DNA of 64,000 bases from JACDAN01 sp963834825 (GCA_963834825.1 CAWICZ010000015.1:124001-188000); one strand, 5' to 3'; positions 17,479-26,490 are shown, numbered from the stretch's first letter. Notes: a model not told the origin generated them from the sequence alone. Numbers and translations: made by a program.

Positions 17479-17907
17479 GTGGCCAGACGTGCGCGTGAGC
17501 GCCAGACCGAGTATCGGGGCCTCAGTCTTCCGGGGCGCACGCGCCTGACCGCCCAGCGCCGCGCGCTGCTCGAGCTGATCGCGGACCGCAAGGGCAGCTT
17601 CACCGCCCTCGACCTCTTCGAGGAGGCCCGGCGTGGATCGCCCGGGCTTGGCCTGGCGACCGTCTATCGAACCGTCGACCTCCTGCGACGCACCGGATCG
17701 GTCCGTCAGCTCGCCGGCGACGCTCGCCCGGCCTACGTGCGCTGCGAGCCGGGCCATCACCACCACCTCGTCTGCCTGAGCTGTGGAGCGGTCGAGGAGA
17801 CCGAGCTCTGCGGCGCCCCCTCGCCCTCGGAGCTTCACCGCCGCTACGGGTTCCGCGCCGAAGGCCATGAGCTCGACATCTACGGCACCTGTGCGCGCTG
17901 CGCATGA
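17479..17907 (+). CDS. Fur family transcriptional regulator, probably Zur
   Basis: 142 residues. The N-terminal winged helix (LTAQRRALLELIADRKG, LGLATVYRTVDLLRRTGSV) is followed by the dimerisation domain with regulatory metal-site residues CEPGHHHHLVCLSCGAVEE and a second Cys pair in GTCARCA that should hold structural zinc. It should bind DNA as a dimer when metal-loaded. Three observations favour zinc: the palindromic box directly upstream, the 4 bp overlap with a ZIP-family transporter, and the absence of iron genes nearby. Fur or another member of the family cannot be excluded from sequence alone. Start is GTG. Confidence 0.88.
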   Translation: MARRARERQTEYRGLSLPGRTRLTAQRRALLELIADRKGSFTALDLFEEARRGSPGLGLATVYRTVDLLRRTGSVRQLAGDARPAYVRCEPGHHHHLVCLSCGAVEETELCGAPSPSELHRRYGFRAEGHELDIYGTCARCA

Positions 17908-18623
17908 CCTGGATCGCCGTCCCGCTCGCCGGCCTGACGGTCGTCGCGACCCTGATCGGCGGCTGGTTCGCGCTGCGCCTCCACCGGGAATTGAAGACGG
18001 CGATCGCGCTCTCGGGCGGGATCGTCGTGGCCGTCGCGCTTCTCGACCTGATCCCCGAGGCCTTCGACGCGATCGGGGACGGCCGCCGGGTCACGACCTT
18101 CGTGGCCGCCGGGTTCCTCCTCTTCTTCGTCGCCGAGCGCTTCCTAGTCCTGCACCACCGCGACCAGCCGGAGCAGGCCCGCGCGCACGGCCAGGTCGGC
18201 GCGCTCGGCGCCGGGGCGCTCGCTTTCCACACGTTCACCGACGGGCTCGGCATCGGCCTCGCGTTCGGACTGAACACCGAGACCGGGATCCTCGTCCTGA
18301 TCGCCGTCGTCTCGCACGACTTCGCCGACGGCATCAACGCAGTCACGTTCGTGCTCAGGCAGGGAGGGAGCCGTCGCTCGGCGCTGCGCTGGCTCGCCCT
18401 CGTCGCGGTCGCGCCGCTCTTCGGCGCGCTCGTCGGTACGGCAGTCGACATCTCCGAGCGCACGCTCGGGCATCTGCTCGCCCTCTACGCCGGGATCTTC
18501 CTCTACATCGGCGCGACCGACCTGCTCCCGGAAGCGCACTCCCACCCATCAGGCCGTCGAATCGCCGTGACGATCGCCGGCTTCGCCGGCGTCTTCCTGA
18601 TCGCGTCGCTCGTCGACCCCTAG
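17904..18623 (+). CDS. ZIP family metal transporter
   Basis: 239 residues and about eight membrane segments. ZIP metal-binding helices are recognisable as AFHTFTDGLGIGLAFG (fourth helix) and VSHDFADGINAVTFVL (fifth helix), with LLDLIPEAFDAI earlier. Family members move Zn2+ or similar divalent ions into the cytoplasm. The gene overlaps the Fur/Zur gene by 4 bp (ATGA), so regulator and importer should respond together to metal. The loop after the third helix (LHHRDQPEQARAHG) is short and His-poor for the family. Confidence 0.88.
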   Translation: MTWIAVPLAGLTVVATLIGGWFALRLHRELKTAIALSGGIVVAVALLDLIPEAFDAIGDGRRVTTFVAAGFLLFFVAERFLVLHHRDQPEQARAHGQVGALGAGALAFHTFTDGLGIGLAFGLNTETGILVLIAVVSHDFADGINAVTFVLRQGGSRRSALRWLALVAVAPLFGALVGTAVDISERTLGHLLALYAGIFLYIGATDLLPEAHSHPSGRRIAVTIAGFAGVFLIASLVDP

Positions 18624-18997
18624 GCGTCGAGATGATTCCGGGCGAAGTCCCGAAAACGCCGGCGAGCCTCGTCGTCGGGACCGACGTCGCCTTCTCCGAT
18701 GAACGACGGATCTGCCGCGATCTCCTCGGCGACGGCCCTCACCTCGCGCGCGACGGCGTCGCGATGATCCGGATCCTCGAGCAGCTCCTCGACCCAGTTG
18801 ACGCCCTCAGGATCCTCGTCGACCAGCAGCTCTCCGAGCAGTAACCCCACCCGGATGTAGGCGAAGGTCCGGAAGGCGAGCAGGCGGTTCGGCGTCGAGA
18901 CGAGCCGCTCGAGCTCCGGCTCTGCCTCCAGGACACCCGCAACCACGCTCCCGATCGGCTCGTCGACCAGCGGAATCCAGAGATCCTCGCCCGACAT
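18620..18997 (-). CDS. Hypothetical protein, acidic and helical
   Basis: 125 residues rich in Glu/Asp and Leu, predicted mostly helical, with no signal peptide or membrane segment. I do not recognise a family. The segments LLAFRTFAYIRVGLLLGELL and VNWVEELLEDPDHRDAVARE look like amphipathic helices. It overlaps the end of the ZIP gene by 4 bp tail to tail and is divergent from otsB with an 18 bp gap, so the two must share a very compact promoter region. Steady codon use and tight packing support a real gene. Confidence 0.65.
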   Translation of the reverse strand: MSGEDLWIPLVDEPIGSVVAGVLEAEPELERLVSTPNRLLAFRTFAYIRVGLLLGELLVDEDPEGVNWVEELLEDPDHRDAVAREVRAVAEEIAADPSFIGEGDVGPDDEARRRFRDFARNHLDA

Positions 18998-19015
18998 CGC
19001 CCTATCCTACGAGCC

Positions 19016-19747
19016 GTGGCGAACGCGCCGGTCCTGCTCGTGCGGCTTCGTAGCGAGCCGGAGCAGGCCGCCGTGCTCCTCGACGTCGACGGAACGCTCG
19101 CGCCGATCGTCGAGCGGCCCGAGGACGCGGCGGTGCCGGAGGAGACGCGCGCCGAGGTCGCCCGGCTGGCGTCGCGCTACGCGCTCGTCGCCTGCATCAG
19201 CGGCCGCCCGGCGGACGAGGCGCGCCGCCTGGTCGGTCTGGACACGATCGAGTACGTCGGCGTCCATGGGCTCGAGGCCGAGCCCGAGGCGAAGCGGTTC
19301 GCGCCGCAGCTGGAGGCCTTCGCGGAGCGGATCCCCTGGCCCTGGACGGTCGAGAACAAGGGCGGCGTCACGCTCTCGTTCCACTACCGCGAGGCCTCGG
19401 ACGACGCCGATGCGGCGCGGCGCGTGGACGAGGTCGCCGCGGCGGCGGAGGATGTCGGATTGGTCGCGCACCGCGGCCGGAAGGTGCTCGAGGTCCGTCC
19501 GCCGGTCACGGCCGACAAGGGAACGGCGGTCCGTCGGCTGCTCGACGGCAGACCCGTGACGCGCGCGCTCTACGCGGGTGACGACACCACCGACCTCGAC
19601 GCCTTCCGAGGTTTGGAGGAGGCCGATCTCGACGTGGCCCTCAAAGTCGCCGTGGGGTCACCGGAGATGAACCCGGCGCTGCTCACCAGGGCCGACATCG
19701 TCGTCGACGGCCCTGGTGAGCTGCTGAGTCTGCTTCGGACCCTCTAG
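19016..19747 (+). CDS. otsB: Trehalose-6-phosphate phosphatase
   Basis: 243 residues of the HAD superfamily. Motif I is LLDVDGTLAPIVERPEDA, with the nucleophile and acid aspartates in DVDGT. CISGRPADEARRLVG and VGVHGLEAE are typical of OtsB, and motif IV is YAGDDTTDLDAFRGL. It removes phosphate from trehalose-6-phosphate to give the osmoprotectant trehalose. No trehalose-6-phosphate synthase is visible in the window. Start is GTG. The gene converges on the MFS gene with a 4 bp overlap. Confidence 0.9.
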   Translation: MANAPVLLVRLRSEPEQAAVLLDVDGTLAPIVERPEDAAVPEETRAEVARLASRYALVACISGRPADEARRLVGLDTIEYVGVHGLEAEPEAKRFAPQLEAFAERIPWPWTVENKGGVTLSFHYREASDDADAARRVDEVAAAAEDVGLVAHRGRKVLEVRPPVTADKGTAVRRLLDGRPVTRALYAGDDTTDLDAFRGLEEADLDVALKVAVGSPEMNPALLTRADIVVDGPGELLSLLRTL

Positions 19748-21189
19748 GCCGCTTCGAGCATCGGCTCGGCGGCTTCCTCTTCGACCTGAGCCTCGAGCTC
19801 GCTGCGCCGGACGAGCACGAGCGCGACGACGATTCCGAGCGCCGCGATGATGCCGCCCCAGACGAATGCCCTTTCGAAGCCGTCCGTCAATGCCGTCGGC
19901 ACGGCGGTCCCGGAGGCAACTGCGTTCTCCGTGGTCGACGTCGCGATGGCCGAGAGCGCGGCGATGCCGAGCGCGCCGCCGATCTGCTGCGAGGTGTTGA
20001 AGAGCCCTGAGGCAAGCCCGGCCTTTGAGGTCTCGACGCCGGCCAGCGCCGCGATCGAGATCGGCACGAACGAGAAGCCGAGACCGACCGCGATCAGCAG
20101 GAAGCCGGGCAGGAGATCGCCGACATACGACCCGCCCACCGAGACCTGCGTGAAGTAGAGCAGGCCGGCCGTCAGGAAGGCCATCCCCGCGGCGATCACG
20201 GGCTTCACGCCGACGCGGGTCACGAGCTGCGCGGCGACGGTCGACCAGATGATCGCCGTCGCGGCCACGGCCAGGTACGCGAGACCGGTCTTGAGCGGCG
20301 AGTACGTCAGGACCTGCTGCATGTAGAGCGTCAGCATCAGGAACATCGAGAACGTCACCGTTCCGAGGATCAGGCCCGAGATGTTCGCCGCGGCCACCGT
20401 CCGGATCCGGAAGATCGAGAACGGCATCAGCGGCTCCTTGGCACGGGCCTCCCAGCCGGTGAAGGCGGCAAGGAGAACTCCGGCCGCCGTGAACAGACCG
20501 ATCGTCTCGACCGATCCCCAGCCGTAGTTCCTTGCCTGGGTGATCGCGTAGACGAGTGTGATCATCCCGCTCGTCACGAGCACCGCGCCGGGAACGTCGA
20601 AGCTCTTCATGGCCGTGTCGCGACTCTCAGTGAGCAGGAGCGGGGTCAGCGCGACCGCTGCCAGTCCGACCGGAACGTTGATGTAGAAGATCCACTCCCA
20701 GCTGAGCAGGTCGGTCAGGATGCCCCCGAGCAGGACGCCGGCGACTGCGCCGAACGCGCCGACGGCACCCCACACGCCGAGGGCTGTGTTCCGCTCACGT
20801 CCTTCAGAGAACGTGGTCATCAGGATTGCGAGCGCGGCGGGCGTGATAACCGCCGCACCGAGCCCCTGCAAGGCCCGGGCCACGATCAACGCGTCGTCGC
20901 TCCAGGCCAAGCCTGAGAGCAGCGAAGCCGCACTGAAGAGGACGAGGCCGCCGACGAACAACTTGCGTCGTCCGAGGAGGTCGGCGACACGACCTCCGAG
21001 GAGGAGGAAGCCTCCGAAGAACAGCGCATAGGCGCTGATCACCCACTGAAGGTTTTCCTGGGAGAAACCGAGATCGACCTGGATCGAGGGAAGCGCGACG
21101 TTCACGATCGCGATGTCCAGGACGACCATGAACTGCACCGTGGCGAGCAGGGCGAGTGCCAGCCACTTGCGTTGAACCGTTTCGACCAT
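19744..21189 (-). CDS. MFS drug transporter, DHA2 family (EmrB/QacA type, 14 helices)
   Basis: 481 residues, 14 predicted membrane segments. The N-terminal motif LDIAIVNVALPSIQVDLG and the motif GRVADLLGRRKLFVGG (residues about 70-85) are characteristic of DHA2 proton-coupled multidrug exporters. The ATG at 21189 (MVETVQRKWLALALL) is preferred because GGAAAGGA lies about 7 nt upstream. The 41 extra codons available upstream are Arg/Ser/Cys-rich and overlap the operator. It is divergent from an HxlR-type regulator, the classic arrangement for a drug efflux pump and its repressor. Confidence 0.9.
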   Translation of the reverse strand: MVETVQRKWLALALLATVQFMVVLDIAIVNVALPSIQVDLGFSQENLQWVISAYALFFGGFLLLGGRVADLLGRRKLFVGGLVLFSAASLLSGLAWSDDALIVARALQGLGAAVITPAALAILMTTFSEGRERNTALGVWGAVGAFGAVAGVLLGGILTDLLSWEWIFYINVPVGLAAVALTPLLLTESRDTAMKSFDVPGAVLVTSGMITLVYAITQARNYGWGSVETIGLFTAAGVLLAAFTGWEARAKEPLMPFSIFRIRTVAAANISGLILGTVTFSMFLMLTLYMQQVLTYSPLKTGLAYLAVAATAIIWSTVAAQLVTRVGVKPVIAAGMAFLTAGLLYFTQVSVGGSYVGDLLPGFLLIAVGLGFSFVPISIAALAGVETSKAGLASGLFNTSQQIGGALGIAALSAIATSTTENAVASGTAVPTALTDGFERAFVWGGIIAALGIVVALVLVRRSELEAQVEEEAAEPMLEAA

Positions 21190-21256
21190 CACAGCGTCCT
21201 TTCCGTTTGCTTTCGCCTCATAGACGAACGAAGACCTTTCAAATCGACACCTGGGG

Positions 21257-21313
21257 CTTGCGAAGCTACAGCATCTCCTTGCGTTTCGCAAGCAGATACT
21301 TCTCAAACGCAAG
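21257..21313. promoter_or_regulatory. Nested dyad operator between MFS and HxlR genes
   Basis: Two CTTGCG half-sites (21257, 21278) and two CGCAAG half-sites (21287, 21308) are arranged around one centre at 21285. Spacing between like half-sites is 21 bp, two helical turns. The core, CTTGCGTTTCGCAAG, is a perfect palindrome. The element fills the 147 bp divergent intergenic region, so it is the likely binding site of the adjacent HxlR-type regulator, controlling both directions. Confidence 0.7.
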
Positions 21314-21328
21314 AAGAGGGGCTATACT
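21300..21328 (+). promoter_or_regulatory. Candidate promoter of the HxlR-type gene
   Basis: TTCTCA (21300-21305) and TATACT (21323-21328) are separated by 17 bp and lie just before the ATG at 21337. The promoter overlaps the rightmost CGCAAG half-site, consistent with autorepression. The -35 hexamer is weak. Confidence 0.35.
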
Positions 21329-21336
21329 TCCCGCCC

Positions 21337-22026
21337 ATGGCCAAGCGTTATGCGCAGTACTGCCCCGTCGCTCATGCGCTCGAGCTCGTCGGTGAGCGCT
21401 GGGCTCTGCTCGTCGTCCGCGAGCTGTTGCACGGCCCGAAGCGCTACACCGACCTCGCCGGCGCGCTACCCGGCATCGGCACCAACATCCTCGCCGGCCG
21501 GCTTCGTGACCTGGAGACCGCCGGAGTGATCCAGAAGCGCCGACTCCCTCCCCCGGCCGCAGCCAACGTCTACGAGCTGACGCCCTACGGCGAGGAGCTT
21601 CGCGAGCCCCTCTACGCGCTCGGGCGCTGGGGCGCCAGGTCGCTCGGGCCGCCGCAGCCCGACGACGCCCTTGCACCCGGCTGGCTCGTGAATGCGGTGC
21701 GAGCGACGTGCACGTCCGGCTGTCTCCCGGACAAGGTCTTCGAGCTACGCGTCGACGACGACACGGTAACGGCCCGCTTCGACGACGACAATCAGCTCAT
21801 CGTCGAGGCCGGCTCGACCGGCGACGCCGACACGATCATCGAGACGGACCCGTCGACGCTCTTCTGCATCGCCTCGGGCCAGATCTCCACGAGCGACGCG
21901 ATCAAGACCAAGGTGCTCGAGGTGACCGGGAACCGCAAGGACGCCGAGCGGTTCCTCTCCTTCTTCAGCTTCGACGAGCCGCGCTCGCAGCCCCAGCCTC
22001 AATCACACGAGCTCGAGCACGTCTGA
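21337..22026 (+). CDS. HxlR-type helix-turn-helix regulator with a C-terminal SCP2-like domain
   Basis: 229 residues. The N-terminal ~95 residues are an HxlR winged helix (CPVAHALELVGERWALLVVRE, LPGIGTNILAGRLRDLETAG, YELTPYGEEL). The C-terminal ~115 residues (FELRVDDDTVTARFDDDNQL, IIETDPSTLFCIASGQ) resemble an SCP2-like sterol/lipid-carrier fold that could bind a hydrophobic effector. It probably represses the divergent DHA2 exporter from the nested dyad upstream. The ATG at 21337 follows a TATACT element; upstream in-frame sequence belongs to the operator. The 3' end overlaps the HAD gene by 24 bp, tail to tail. Confidence 0.87.
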   Translation: MAKRYAQYCPVAHALELVGERWALLVVRELLHGPKRYTDLAGALPGIGTNILAGRLRDLETAGVIQKRRLPPPAAANVYELTPYGEELREPLYALGRWGARSLGPPQPDDALAPGWLVNAVRATCTSGCLPDKVFELRVDDDTVTARFDDDNQLIVEAGSTGDADTIIETDPSTLFCIASGQISTSDAIKTKVLEVTGNRKDAERFLSFFSFDEPRSQPQPQSHELEHV

Positions 22027-22656
22027 GAGCCGCTCGACGTAGCGGCCCCGCCACCGCTCGCCCTCGAGCGTGAGCCCCTCGCCCGGCGCACGCAGCTGGA
22101 CTGCGGTCATTCCCACCCGCTCGGCGCCCGGCAGCTCGTCGTTCGCGCCGTCGCCGACGAAGAGGCAGTCGCCGGGCTCGACCCCGAGCTCCTCGCACGC
22201 CACGGCGTAGATCCGAGGGTCCGGCTTGCTGAAACCGACCGAGCACGAGAAGACCGCTGAGTCGAACAGCGGGCCGAACGGCGTTCGCGCCCAGACATCG
22301 GGCACGTCCTGAGAGCAGGCGCTGATCATTCCGAGCCGGTGACCGCGGCGGCGAAGCTCGACGAGCGTGGGGATGGCGTCCGCGCGCGGAACAAGTGACT
22401 CATACGTCCAATCTCGGCGCATCTCCATCACGGCCTCCAGATCGCCGGTCAGCGCAAGCTCCTCGGCGATCGAGCGCAGGTGCGGCTCGATCGGCCCGAT
22501 CTCGCGCTCGCGCCGCCGCCGGATCCAGACCTCGCGCAACTCCTCCGGGTCGGCGCCCCACGTGTCGGCCAGCCGACCGTAATGCTCTCGCGCCCTTTCG
22601 GCCGGCCAAGGGACGAGCGTCTGCCAGAGGTCGAAGATGACCGCGCGGTACCGCAT
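22003..22656 (-). CDS. HAD family hydrolase
   Basis: 217 residues. Motif I is AVIFDLWQTLVPW (the second catalytic Asp position carries Gln, D-L-W-Q-T). Motif III is FSKPDPRIYAVAC and motif IV FVGDGANDELPGAE. An alpha-helical cap sits between motifs I and II. It is a cytoplasmic phosphatase-like enzyme of unknown substrate. The ATG at 22656 shares one base with the TGA of the PLP decarboxylase gene (TGATG), so the two are coupled. A 12-residue upstream extension exists in frame but is less likely. Confidence 0.82.
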   Translation of the reverse strand: MRYRAVIFDLWQTLVPWPAERAREHYGRLADTWGADPEELREVWIRRRREREIGPIEPHLRSIAEELALTGDLEAVMEMRRDWTYESLVPRADAIPTLVELRRRGHRLGMISACSQDVPDVWARTPFGPLFDSAVFSCSVGFSKPDPRIYAVACEELGVEPGDCLFVGDGANDELPGAERVGMTAVQLRAPGEGLTLEGERWRGRYVERLSDVLELV

Positions 22657-23960
22657 CAGACCTGGGCGGCCTCTCGACGCAGGACGTCCCACGCCAGCCG
22701 AACATCCGCCTCGGTGGTACGGGCATTTCCGATCGCGAGCCGCAGCACGTAGCGCTCGTCCAGCCTCGTATGGGAGAGGAAAATCTCTCCCGAGGCATTG
22801 ACGCGCTCGAGCAGCGCTTCGTTCGCGTCGTCGTCACCCTCTCGACGAAAGCACACGAGTGAGAAGCGACGTGGCGCGCAGACCTCCCAGTCAGGCTCGG
22901 CATCGACCCAGTCCTCGAACGCCTCCGCGAGCCGAATGTGCTCGCGGATCATCTGCTGGAGCCCCTCGCGGCCGAAGCAGCGCAGGACGGCCCAGAGCTT
23001 CAACGCGCGGAACCGTCGGCCGAGCGGCACGCTGATCTCGTTCAGGCTGACGACCTCCTCGCTCACCCGCAGGAACTCGGGGACGAGGCTGAACGCGTCG
23101 CGAAAGGCGTCGAGGCGCCGCGTCCAGAGCGCCGAGCAGTCCATCGGCGTCGCCAGCCACTTGTGCGGGTTGACGACGATCGAGTCGGCGCGCTCCCAGC
23201 CCATGAAGAGCGGGCGCAGCTCGGGGCAGATCGCCGCCGAGCCGGCGTACGCGGCGTCCACGTGGAGCCACGTTCTCGCCGCTTCGCAGGCTGCCGCGAT
23301 CTCAGGGATCGGGTCGATCGACGCCGACGAGGTCGTGCCGATCGTGGCGAGGACGGCGCACGCATCATCGAGCTCGAGCAGGTCGGGCCGGAGTCGGTAC
23401 TCGTCGTCGACAGGGACCTTGCGCAGGTCGAGCTCGAGGATGCGGGCTGCCTTGTCGACTGCCGAGTGCGCATGCTCGGACGCGATCACGGTCCGGCGTC
23501 CGGGCGCGGCGCTGCGCGCCGCCGCGAGCGCGCTCAACGTTCCAATGGAGGCCGTGTCCTCGATGTGGCCGTGGAACCCCTCCGGCAGTCCGAGTAGCTG
23601 ACGGAGCCAATCGAGCGTCACCTCCTCGAGCTCCTGAAGCGCCGGCGACGTGCGCCAGAGGATGCCGACCTGGTTCAGAGCCGCGATCACGAGCTCGGCG
23701 AGGATCCCGGGCTCGGCGCCGGTCGTCGCGAAGTAGGCGAAATACCTCGGGCTCTGCCAGTGCGTGATGCCCGGCATGAGCACGTCGTCGAGGTCGCGGA
23801 GCACGGCGGCGAACTGCTCGCCGCGCTCCGGTGGCTCGGCGGGGAGCCGCGCGCGGATCTCGCCGGGCTCGACCTGGGCGAGGACGGGGAACTCTCGCAG
23901 CCGTTCGAGGTACCCGGCGACCCAGTCGAGCGTGGCGGCGCCGTCGTCGCGGAAGCTCAT
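22656..23960 (-). CDS. Pyridoxal-phosphate-dependent decarboxylase (aromatic amino acid/glutamate decarboxylase family)
   Basis: 434 residues of group II PLP decarboxylase. Visible elements are FAYFATTGAEPGILAEL, the cofactor-contacting HVDAAYAG (D235) and the Schiff-base lysine K267 in NPHKWLATPMDC. The length suits AADC/tyrosine/tryptophan decarboxylases. The substrate amino acid cannot be assigned from sequence. The start at 23960 (MSFRDDGAATLDW) overlaps the polX stop as ATGA; an in-frame extension of 22 residues is shadow sequence. The product may provide an amine or beta-alanine-like metabolite. Confidence 0.87.
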   Translation of the reverse strand: MSFRDDGAATLDWVAGYLERLREFPVLAQVEPGEIRARLPAEPPERGEQFAAVLRDLDDVLMPGITHWQSPRYFAYFATTGAEPGILAELVIAALNQVGILWRTSPALQELEEVTLDWLRQLLGLPEGFHGHIEDTASIGTLSALAAARSAAPGRRTVIASEHAHSAVDKAARILELDLRKVPVDDEYRLRPDLLELDDACAVLATIGTTSSASIDPIPEIAAACEAARTWLHVDAAYAGSAAICPELRPLFMGWERADSIVVNPHKWLATPMDCSALWTRRLDAFRDAFSLVPEFLRVSEEVVSLNEISVPLGRRFRALKLWAVLRCFGREGLQQMIREHIRLAEAFEDWVDAEPDWEVCAPRRFSLVCFRREGDDDANEALLERVNASGEIFLSHTRLDERYVLRLAIGNARTTEADVRLAWDVLRREAAQV

Positions 23961-25654
23961 CGGCGACGCGAGCGCTCGACCTCCGCCCAGGAACGTGTGT
24001 TGATCACCTGATCCTTCGTCAACCACGCCCTGCGGGCCTGCGCGACGCCCAGCTCCACGAACGCGAGCGCGGCGACCTCATGCGCGTCGGTCGAGATCAC
24101 GAGCGGCAGCCCGGCCTCCCCTGCCGCGCGTGCGTGCGTGTCGCGGAGGTCGAGCCGGTCCGGCTGGGAGTTGATCTCCAGCAGGGTGCCGGTCTCGAGC
24201 GCCTTCTCGATCACCCTGTCGACGGCGATGTCGGTTCCGCTCCGCCGGTTCAGCTTGCGGGCGGTCAGATGGCCGATGCAATCGACGTGCGGGTTCTCCA
24301 TCGCCGCCAGCACGCGCTCGGTCGGATCGCGCTGGAACGCGGAATGGAGCGAGGCGATGACCCAGTCGCAGCTCGCGAGCTCCTCGTCCGAGAAGTCGAG
24401 CGTGCCGTCGGTCTTGATGCTGACCTCGATCCCGCGCAGGAGCCGGAACGGGGCCAGCTGTTCGTTCAGCGCCGCGATCTCCTCCGTCTGAGCGTCGAAG
24501 CGGCCGTCGCGCAGGTAGTGGGCATGGTCGGTGATCGCGACGTACTCGTAGCCGCGCGCCTGCGCGGCAGCGGCCATGTCCGCAATGGTGTCCTGCGCGT
24601 CGCTCGACCAGGTCGAGTGCATGTGCAGGTCGCCGCGCATGTCGGCAACCTCCACGAGCGTCGGGAGCTCGCCCTTTCGCGCCGCCTCGAGCTCTCCGCG
24701 CCCCTCACGCAGCTCCGGCGGAATCCATTGGTAGCCGAGTCGCTCGTAGAGCTCTTCCTCCTTGCGCGCGGTGAAGACCTCGCCCGACTCGACGTCCTTG
24801 ACGCCGTACTCCGAGACCGAGAGGCCGCGCCGCACCGCGTCCTCACGAAGCGCGAGGTTGTGCGCCTTCGAGCCCGTGAAGTGCTGGAGCAGGTTGCCGT
24901 AGCTGTCCGGCGGGACGACCCGAAGGTCGAACCGGAGCCCGTCGTGGGAGACGACGGCGGCCTTCGTTTTCCCCTTCGCCTCGACCTCGGCGACCCAATG
25001 CAGGCTCGCGAAGTACTCCGTCAGCGCGCCGGGATCGTCGGCCGTGGCGATGATGTCGAGATCGCGAACGGTCTCCGTCCGGCGGCGGACCGAGCCGGCC
25101 TCGGAGACCTCGTTGCTCGCTGGGTGCTCGCGGAGAACCTCGACGACCGCCTGGACGGCCGGCAGCGCCACCGCCAGCAGTGTTCGCTTCTCTTGCGGCT
25201 TCTCGTCCAGTGCCTGCAGGATCTTTTCCTCGGTCTTTGCGCCGAGACCAGGCAGAGTCCTGAGCCGTTGGGCCTCTGCGGCCCTGCGCAGCTCGTCGAG
25301 CGTCGTGACCCCGAGCTCCTGCCAGATCCGCCGCGCCGTCTTCGGACCTAGCGCGGGCAGACGCAGGAACTCGGCGACGCCGGCGGGGATCTGCTCCTTG
25401 CGCCTCGTCAGCGCCTCGATCTCACCCGAGTCGACGATCTGGACGATCTTGCTCTCGATCGTCTTGCCGATCCCGGGCAGGTCCTTGGCCTGGCCGTCGA
25501 GCGCTAGCTGGGCGATCGGTCCGGTGGTCGATCGGATCTGCTCGGCCGCCCGCCGATATGCGAGCACACGGAACTGCTGCTCGCCGTCAAGCTCGAGCAG
25601 GTCGGCCAGCAGGTCGAATTGCTCGGCGACATCGGCGTTCTTGGGCAGCGTCAC
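23957..25654 (-). CDS. polX: DNA polymerase/3'-5' exonuclease PolX
   Basis: About 565 residues. The N-terminal family-X polymerase part has helix-hairpin-helix segments (LPGIGKTIESKI, LPALGPKTARRIW, LPGLGAKTEEKIL) and the catalytic GSVRRRTETVRDLDII with the D-x-D metal pair. The C-terminal PHP domain (about residues 325-565) has DLHMHSTWSSDAQD and AITDHAHYL, the metal-binding exonuclease site. Length matches bacterial PolX (about 570). It fills gaps in base-excision repair. Start is one of two adjacent GTG codons (25654 or 25660). The long Arg-rich N-terminal extension in frame is shadow of the opposite strand. Confidence 0.92.
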   Translation of the reverse strand: MTLPKNADVAEQFDLLADLLELDGEQQFRVLAYRRAAEQIRSTTGPIAQLALDGQAKDLPGIGKTIESKIVQIVDSGEIEALTRRKEQIPAGVAEFLRLPALGPKTARRIWQELGVTTLDELRRAAEAQRLRTLPGLGAKTEEKILQALDEKPQEKRTLLAVALPAVQAVVEVLREHPASNEVSEAGSVRRRTETVRDLDIIATADDPGALTEYFASLHWVAEVEAKGKTKAAVVSHDGLRFDLRVVPPDSYGNLLQHFTGSKAHNLALREDAVRRGLSVSEYGVKDVESGEVFTARKEEELYERLGYQWIPPELREGRGELEAARKGELPTLVEVADMRGDLHMHSTWSSDAQDTIADMAAAAQARGYEYVAITDHAHYLRDGRFDAQTEEIAALNEQLAPFRLLRGIEVSIKTDGTLDFSDEELASCDWVIASLHSAFQRDPTERVLAAMENPHVDCIGHLTARKLNRRSGTDIAVDRVIEKALETGTLLEINSQPDRLDLRDTHARAAGEAGLPLVISTDAHEVAALAFVELGVAQARRAWLTKDQVINTRSWAEVERSRRR

Positions 25655-25776
25655 CGCCACAGCGACGAGTGTACGCGGGGGAAGTCCTGCGACCTCCAAC
25701 CCACAGGAGACACGTCCGGTGTCTGGCACCGGACCTGTCCCGGCGAGCCCGTCGGCGCCTCTGCGAGGCTTGCGGC

Positions 25777-26490
25777 GTGATCTGCGTCTGCCTTCCGACC
25801 TACAACGAGCGGGAGAACCTCGAGCGGATGGTGACCGCCCTTGGCGCGGTTCTCGGCGACGACGGCGTCGTGCTCGTGATCGACGACAACTCGCCCGACG
25901 GTACGGGCGAGATCGCCGACGGTCTGGCAGCGACACACGACTGGGTTCAGGTTCTGCATCGGCCTCGCAAGGAGGGGCTCGGTCCCGCCTACCTCGCCGG
26001 CTTCCGACGCGCCCTCGAGCTCGGTGCCGACCTGATCCTCGAAATGGACTGCGACTTCTCCCACGACCCGGCCGACGTCTCGCGGCTGACGGCGGCGGCG
26101 GACGATGCCGATCTCGTGATCGGCTCGCGCTACGTCCCCGGCGGCGGGACGCGGAACTGGGGTCTCGTACGACGGTTGATCTCGCGCGGCGGCTCCCTCT
26201 ACGCGCAGCTCCTGCTCGGCGTTCCCGTCCACGACCTGACCGGAGGCTTCAAGTGCTACCGGCGGTCCGTGCTCGAGACGATCGACCTCGACGCGATCGA
26301 CTCGAAGGGCTACGCATTCCAGATCGAGACCACCTACCGGGCGATCCGAGCGGGGTTCCGCGTCGTCGAGGTGCCGATCGTCTTCGTCGACCGGCAGGTC
26401 GGAGGGTCGAAGATGAGCAAGACGATCGTCCTCGAGGCGGTGTGGAAGGTTCCCCTGCTTCGGATCAGTACGCTTCGGGCCCGTGCGTGA
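25777..26490 (+). CDS. Polyprenol monophosphomannose synthase-like family 2 glycosyltransferase
   Basis: 237 residues, one GT-A domain. CLPTYNERENLERMV, VIDDNSPDGTGEIAD, the metal-binding EMDCDFSHDP and VIGSRYVPGGGTRNWG match the Dpm1/Ppm1 family. The typical late motif is EVPIVFVDRQVGGSKMS. The family transfers mannose from GDP-mannose to polyprenol phosphate at the inner membrane face, giving the lipid-linked donor for glycans or glycoproteins. There is no C-terminal membrane domain. Start is GTG at 25777 with GAGG about 8 nt upstream. It overlaps the thioredoxin gene by 8 bp. Confidence 0.87.
   Translation: MICVCLPTYNERENLERMVTALGAVLGDDGVVLVIDDNSPDGTGEIADGLAATHDWVQVLHRPRKEGLGPAYLAGFRRALELGADLILEMDCDFSHDPADVSRLTAAADDADLVIGSRYVPGGGTRNWGLVRRLISRGGSLYAQLLLGVPVHDLTGGFKCYRRSVLETIDLDAIDSKGYAFQIETTYRAIRAGFRVVEVPIVFVDRQVGGSKMSKTIVLEAVWKVPLLRISTLRARA

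Noticed and set aside
23831..25351. 506-residue plus-strand open frame opposite the decarboxylase and polX
   Set aside because: Antisense shadow; both minus-strand genes have complete family motifs.
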